Source: Niveispirillum sp048066115 (GTDB lineage Bacteria > Pseudomonadota > Alphaproteobacteria > Azospirillales > Azospirillaceae). From it: a DNA stretch of 64,000 bases. A program made the position numbers and the translations under genes. A model generated the notes under the pieces. The model did not search any database. It saw only the letters and a program-made list of their open reading frames with translations, and was not told where the DNA came from. The stretch is from the NCBI RefSeq assembly GCF_048066115.1, contig NZ_JBLTYX010000004.1, forward strand, positions 1 through 64,000, in the 5' to 3' direction. How positions within the stretch are numbered: position 1 is the first letter of the stretch; every line of letters begins with the position of its first letter. Positions 61,325 to 64,000 of this stretch are shown piece by piece.

Positions 61325-61360
61325 TTTGTGTTTGTTCCCTCGGGCGCCAGGCCAGTGGCC
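61325..61360 (+). repeat. Truncated structured repeat, fragment I
   Basis: Only the left border (TTTGTGTTTGTTCCCTC followed by GGGCGCC) is present, after a GC-rich hairpin (AACCCGCC ... GGCGGGTT at about 61288-61321) that probably terminates the SDR gene. Confidence 0.6.
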
Positions 61361-61406
61361 ACCCGGCAGAATTTTCCCAATAAAAACCGGCATATGGCTT
61401 GCTTAT

Positions 61407-61434
61407 ACCCTCCCGTCCTTTTCACCGGGAGGGT
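61407..61434 (+). promoter_or_regulatory. Hairpin that covers a ribosome-binding site
   Basis: ACCCTCCCG (61407-61415) is the exact complement of CGGGAGGGT (61426-61434), which contains the GGGAGG site of the gene at 61439. The ten-base loop is TCCTTTTCAC. Confidence 0.65.
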
Positions 61435-61438
61435 CCAC

Positions 61439-61822
61439 ATGCACGACCGACTACAGCGCCCTGGGGTTGCCAAACCGACAGCCTCCTTCCTGCGTACCAA
61501 GGAGACCAAGCCTGCGAGCGGTTTCGACGGGTTGCCCGCCGGGCTGCGGCTGCTGGATGACGCCAAGGACAATGTCGGCCTGGCGGAAATTCTTGCCGCC
61601 CTCACGGCAGAACCTGCCCAGCCCGACATGCGCCTGCGCGAGGTGGAAGACAGCATCCGCCGTCATTGGGCCGTGCTGCGCAATCTGGTGCGCGAACATG
61701 CCGAACTGACCCGCGCCGCCATGAACCTGCCGTCCAACGCCACGTCGGTGCGCACCGATCGCCCCCTGCCCAAGGTGGCGATGTTCACGCCGCCGTCGCG
61801 CGGGATCGTTGCTGCTGAATAA
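61439..61822 (+). CDS. Small conserved-looking protein of unknown function
   Basis: A 127-residue soluble protein I do not recognise. Residues about 30-105 are helical with an acidic/basic pattern (GLRLLDDAKDNVGLAEILAAL, LREVEDSIRRHWAVLRNLVREHAELTRAAMNLPSNATS). It ends in VAMFTPPSRGIVAAE. The ATG at 61439 follows GGGAGGG by five bases; that site is inside a perfect 9-bp hairpin, so its translation may be controlled. Confidence 0.6.
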   Translation: MHDRLQRPGVAKPTASFLRTKETKPASGFDGLPAGLRLLDDAKDNVGLAEILAALTAEPAQPDMRLREVEDSIRRHWAVLRNLVREHAELTRAAMNLPSNATSVRTDRPLPKVAMFTPPSRGIVAAE

Positions 61823-61920
61823 TACCAACCTGCCGCGCAGGTTGGTTGGCGCGTTGAGCGCCCGCGCCCATGCGCGCACAAGCCAAAGCGGCCGGATGGC
61901 CACGCCGGCGCCTGAGGGCA
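61823..61920 (-). repeat. Structured intergenic repeat, copy H
   Basis: Reverse orientation: GTGGCC-ATCC-GGCCGC stem, TTGGCTT core, GCGCGC/GCGCG stem, GGCGC-TCAAC-GCGCC hairpin and ACCAACCTGC-CGC-GCAGGTTGGT end hairpin (61823-61846). Every stem differs in sequence from the other copies. Confidence 0.8.
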
Positions 61921-61950
61921 TTGATCGTGACCAGCGGTCATGATCAATGC
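61918..61950. repeat. 33-nt hairpin beside repeat copy H
   Basis: GCATTGATC and GATCAATGC, a G-U pair, and TGACC/GGTCA give 15 pairs around a three-base loop. It occupies the place of the left hairpin of copy B. Confidence 0.7.
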
Positions 61951-62115
61951 GACTTACGTATAAGCTGTGACAAGTCCGGTGGAGGCGGGACGGGCCATGG
62001 CAAATCCGCCAACCCGCCCCGCCTCCGCCCGGTGCTTGACCGGGTTTCGCCGCAATCTCCGCCCATCTTGATCTCATGGACGCCAATTGGCGCGAATGAT
62101 CACAAGGTGGCGGTT

Positions 62116-62475
62116 ATGAGTTTCACGATGAAAATCCTGGTCCTGTCCAGCCTGGCGGCCCTTCTCGGGGCCTGTGCCGGCTTGTGGGACCTGACCGCCG
62201 ACACGCTGTCCGGAACGCTGGCCATCCTGGCCGCCTCGGCCTTTGTCCTGGCCCTTTTCCTGCCGCGCCTGGCCGCCCTGGGCGTGCTGGGTCTGGCCGG
62301 CGGCGTGCTGCTGGCACACCTCATGACCTATCCCCCGCCGGGCAGCACCCCCCTACCCGTGCTGGAACGCGGCCTGATCGCCGCGGCCGTGGCCCTGCTG
62401 CCGGCCGCCGCCGGTGCCCTGGCCGGTATTGTGGCGGCACGCACAGCGGTCTATATGGGCTGGCGCACGGAGTAG
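62116..62475 (+). CDS. Small membrane protein of unknown function
   Basis: A 119-residue protein with four predicted membrane segments (about 5-24, 32-48, 51-70 and 86-111), Ala/Leu-rich, no charged motifs inside the membrane. The ATG at 62116 follows AAGGTGG. The gene is convergent with a LysR regulator, three bases apart. No family recognised. Confidence 0.65.
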   Translation: MSFTMKILVLSSLAALLGACAGLWDLTADTLSGTLAILAASAFVLALFLPRLAALGVLGLAGGVLLAHLMTYPPPGSTPLPVLERGLIAAAVALLPAAAGALAGIVAARTAVYMGWRTE

Positions 62476-62478
62476 ATT

Positions 62479-63447
62479 TTATCCGTTGGCCACCAGCCGC
62501 GGCCCCGCCAGCGCGACATTCAATATCCCGCCCAGCGCCCCGCACTGGCCTTCGCAGGCATTGACCTCCGACAAGATCCATTCCCGGAAGGCCTTGATCT
62601 TCGGCTCGTCCACCCGGCGCTGGGAACAGACCAGCCAATAGGAGCGGTCGGTGACCAGCACCTGATCCGGGAACGGCACCACCAGCCGGCCCGATGCGAT
62701 ATCGGCGGCGAAGAAGGCGGGACAGACCAGGGCCACGCCCTGGCCCATCACCGCCGCTTGGCCCGTGATCGACTGCATGTCATATTGCGGGCCACTGCGC
62801 ATCCGGTCCACGGCCACGCCCGCCTGGGCGAACCATTGGTGCCAGTAGCGGATATCCTCCTGGTCGTTATAGTCCAGCAGCGGCAGGCGGGCGATGTCCG
62901 ACGGGTGGCGGATGCCGCCGACACGTTCGGCCAGAATCGGGCTGATCACCGGGGTCAGCCGGTATTGCACCAGCTTTTCCGACACCGTGCCCGGCCATTC
63001 CCCATGGCCCGACCGGATGGCGATATCGAACTGGTGGCTGAGATCGCCCAAACCGACGGAACTGTCCAGCCGCACGGCGAGATCCGGCCGGCGCAGCTGG
63101 AAATGGCCCAGGCGTGGTACCAGCCAGTGCGAGGCGAAGGTGGGCAGGGTCGTCACCGACAGCACCTTGTCCTCCGCCGCGTCGGTCAGCTTATGCATGG
63201 TGGAGCGGATACGGTCGAACGCATCCTCCACCGCCCCCTGCAATTCCAGCCCGGCCGGCGTCAGTTCCAGCTTGCGCGTCAGGCGGCGGAACAGCTCCCG
63301 CCCGATATGGTCCTCAAGCTGTCTTATCTGATAGGACACCGCCGCCTGGGTCACCGCCATCTCATCCGCGGCCTTGGTGAAGGACAGGTGGCGCGCGGCC
63401 GATTCAAAGGCACGCAACGCGTTCAACGGGGGCAAACGCTTGTCCAT
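62479..63447 (-). CDS. LysR-family regulator (GcvA-like)
   Basis: A 322-residue LTTR. The N-terminal winged HTH (LPPLNALRAFESAARHLSFTKAADEMAVTQAAVSYQIRQLEDHIGRELF) has the GcvA-type AVSYQIR helix, and the rest is a type II periplasmic-binding-like effector domain. GcvA controls glycine cleavage, but this branch has many other members and the target cannot be told. It is divergent from the small gene at 63579. Confidence 0.92.
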   Translation of the reverse strand: MDKRLPPLNALRAFESAARHLSFTKAADEMAVTQAAVSYQIRQLEDHIGRELFRRLTRKLELTPAGLELQGAVEDAFDRIRSTMHKLTDAAEDKVLSVTTLPTFASHWLVPRLGHFQLRRPDLAVRLDSSVGLGDLSHQFDIAIRSGHGEWPGTVSEKLVQYRLTPVISPILAERVGGIRHPSDIARLPLLDYNDQEDIRYWHQWFAQAGVAVDRMRSGPQYDMQSITGQAAVMGQGVALVCPAFFAADIASGRLVVPFPDQVLVTDRSYWLVCSQRRVDEPKIKAFREWILSEVNACEGQCGALGGILNVALAGPRLVANG

Positions 63448-63578
63448 AACCGAGCCTCACGCACAAAGCCAGTTATTGCATCCTATCGGGATTACTCGTT
63501 TGTCGTCCAGGTCGGAATGGGCGAAAAAGAGGTCAAGGAAGACATCACCCTCCGACGGTTCGGAAAGGAACCCTGACA

Positions 63579-63785
63579 ATGCAAAAGCTGAACTTGGTCC
63601 ATGGGGCCGCGCCGCGGCCGCAAACCCTGGCGTTTGCCCGCACCACGCCGCCCTCGCGCCGGATGACCGCCTTTTCCGGTCTGGCCGGGCAGTTGCAGGT
63701 GGTCCTGACCGAACTGCTGGCCGGCGAAACCTATCGCCACGGCATCTCGCCGCAGCTGAAGCGGGATGTGGGATATTGGGGGTGA
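63579..63785 (+). CDS. Small protein with a D-V-G-Y-W-G C-terminus
   Basis: A 68-residue basic protein. The C-terminal half (AFSGLAGQLQVVLTELLAGETYRHGISPQLKRDVG) is helical and looks like DUF1127-type small proteins (helix, then ..L..D.G). It ends in D-V-G-Y-W-G, the same pattern as the two RTX proteins at 41.8 and 44.4 kb. AAGGAA precedes the ATG by eight bases. It is divergent from the LysR gene, which may regulate it. Confidence 0.65.
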   Translation: MQKLNLVHGAAPRPQTLAFARTTPPSRRMTAFSGLAGQLQVVLTELLAGETYRHGISPQLKRDVGYWG

Positions 63786-63815
63786 GTGTGCAGGTGCAGG
63801 CCCCGGAAATGAAGC

Positions 63816-64000
63816 TTACCCGAAGAACCCGATCCGCTGCGTCAGCGCGTTGCTGGTCCGGCGGATCAGTTCATAGAGCGAGGCGAGCGGCCGGAAGATG
63901 TTCTGGTTCTCCTGGCTGTAATCCTGGCTCTCATCGCTGACATAGGTCGCGACTTCGCCGAACCCATCATCCAGCGTCGCCTCGGTCCGCGCCGGGAAGA
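63816..64000 (-). CDS. C-terminal part of an unknown gene cut by the window edge
   Basis: The last 60 codons and TAA of a minus-strand gene. The visible part is helical (EVATYVSDESQDYSQENQN, then IFRPLASLYELIRRTSNALTQ) and ends R-I-G-F-F-G. The reading frame is open to the edge and has the codon style of the neighbours. No family recognised. Confidence 0.6.
   Translation of the reverse strand, partial: FPARTEATLDDGFGEVATYVSDESQDYSQENQNIFRPLASLYELIRRTSNALTQRIGFFG

Overview
The window is a GC-rich chromosomal segment of an alphaproteobacterium. Gene order (fabD-fabG-acpP-fabF-mltG; rpsF-rpsR-rplI; dnaB-alr; miaA near ilvB-ilvN-ilvC; amidase and PBP1A next to rne), the many chemotaxis and PAS proteins, and an RNase E with a large acidic insertion in its S1 domain suggest the Rhodospirillales/Azospirillaceae (Azospirillum/Niveispirillum-like). 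That placement is inference from protein style, not a database match. I see no phage, transposase, CRISPR array or rRNA. The one RNA gene I can place is tRNA-Val(GAC).

Layout: 0-2.4 kb, an AT-richer methyltransferase-like gene, a WYL regulator and a GST. 2.4-7 kb (minus strand), the fatty-acid operon and mltG. 7-9 kb, two tandem paralogous periplasmic-binding-like proteins. 9-14.6 kb, ribosomal proteins, cfa, dnaB, alr. 14.6-20.2 kb (minus), a coiled-coil protein, branched-chain amino acid genes and miaA. 20.3-21 kb, a Phd/PemK-like toxin-antitoxin pair. 21-28 kb, serB, exporters (LysE, ChrA), PaiB, an Lrp regulator, an ELM1-like protein, a GNAT enzyme, N-formylglutamate amidohydrolase and tRNA-Val. 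28.5-39.2 kb, a sensory island: a binding protein with a hybrid kinase, two degenerate GGDEF/EAL-like proteins, a split Aer-type receptor and a soluble MCP-Cache protein. 39.5-44.5 kb, a duplicated module of an XRE-type HTH gene followed by an RTX calcium-binding protein, with a repeat-rich 'DGVFTI' protein between the copies. 44.6-49.1 kb, gatA/gatC, ruvX, yoeB/yefM and lpd. 49.5-52.6 kb, a soluble MCP, an immunity-like protein and an unknown protein. 52.8-60.3 kb, PBP1A, amidase and rne. 60.4-64 kb, an SDR, three small unknown genes, a LysR regulator and a truncated gene at the edge.

Two things stand out. First, a family of about 100-bp intergenic elements (eight full copies and one fragment) with a conserved TTGGCTT core. 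Their flanking stems differ in sequence between copies but keep base pairing, as expected of elements selected for structure. Second, the duplicated HTH-RTX module: both RTX genes start with TTG, both modules have a similar 32-bp upstream block, and both RTX proteins end in D-x-G-[FY]-W-G. The same six-residue end occurs on an unrelated 68-residue protein at 63.6 kb.
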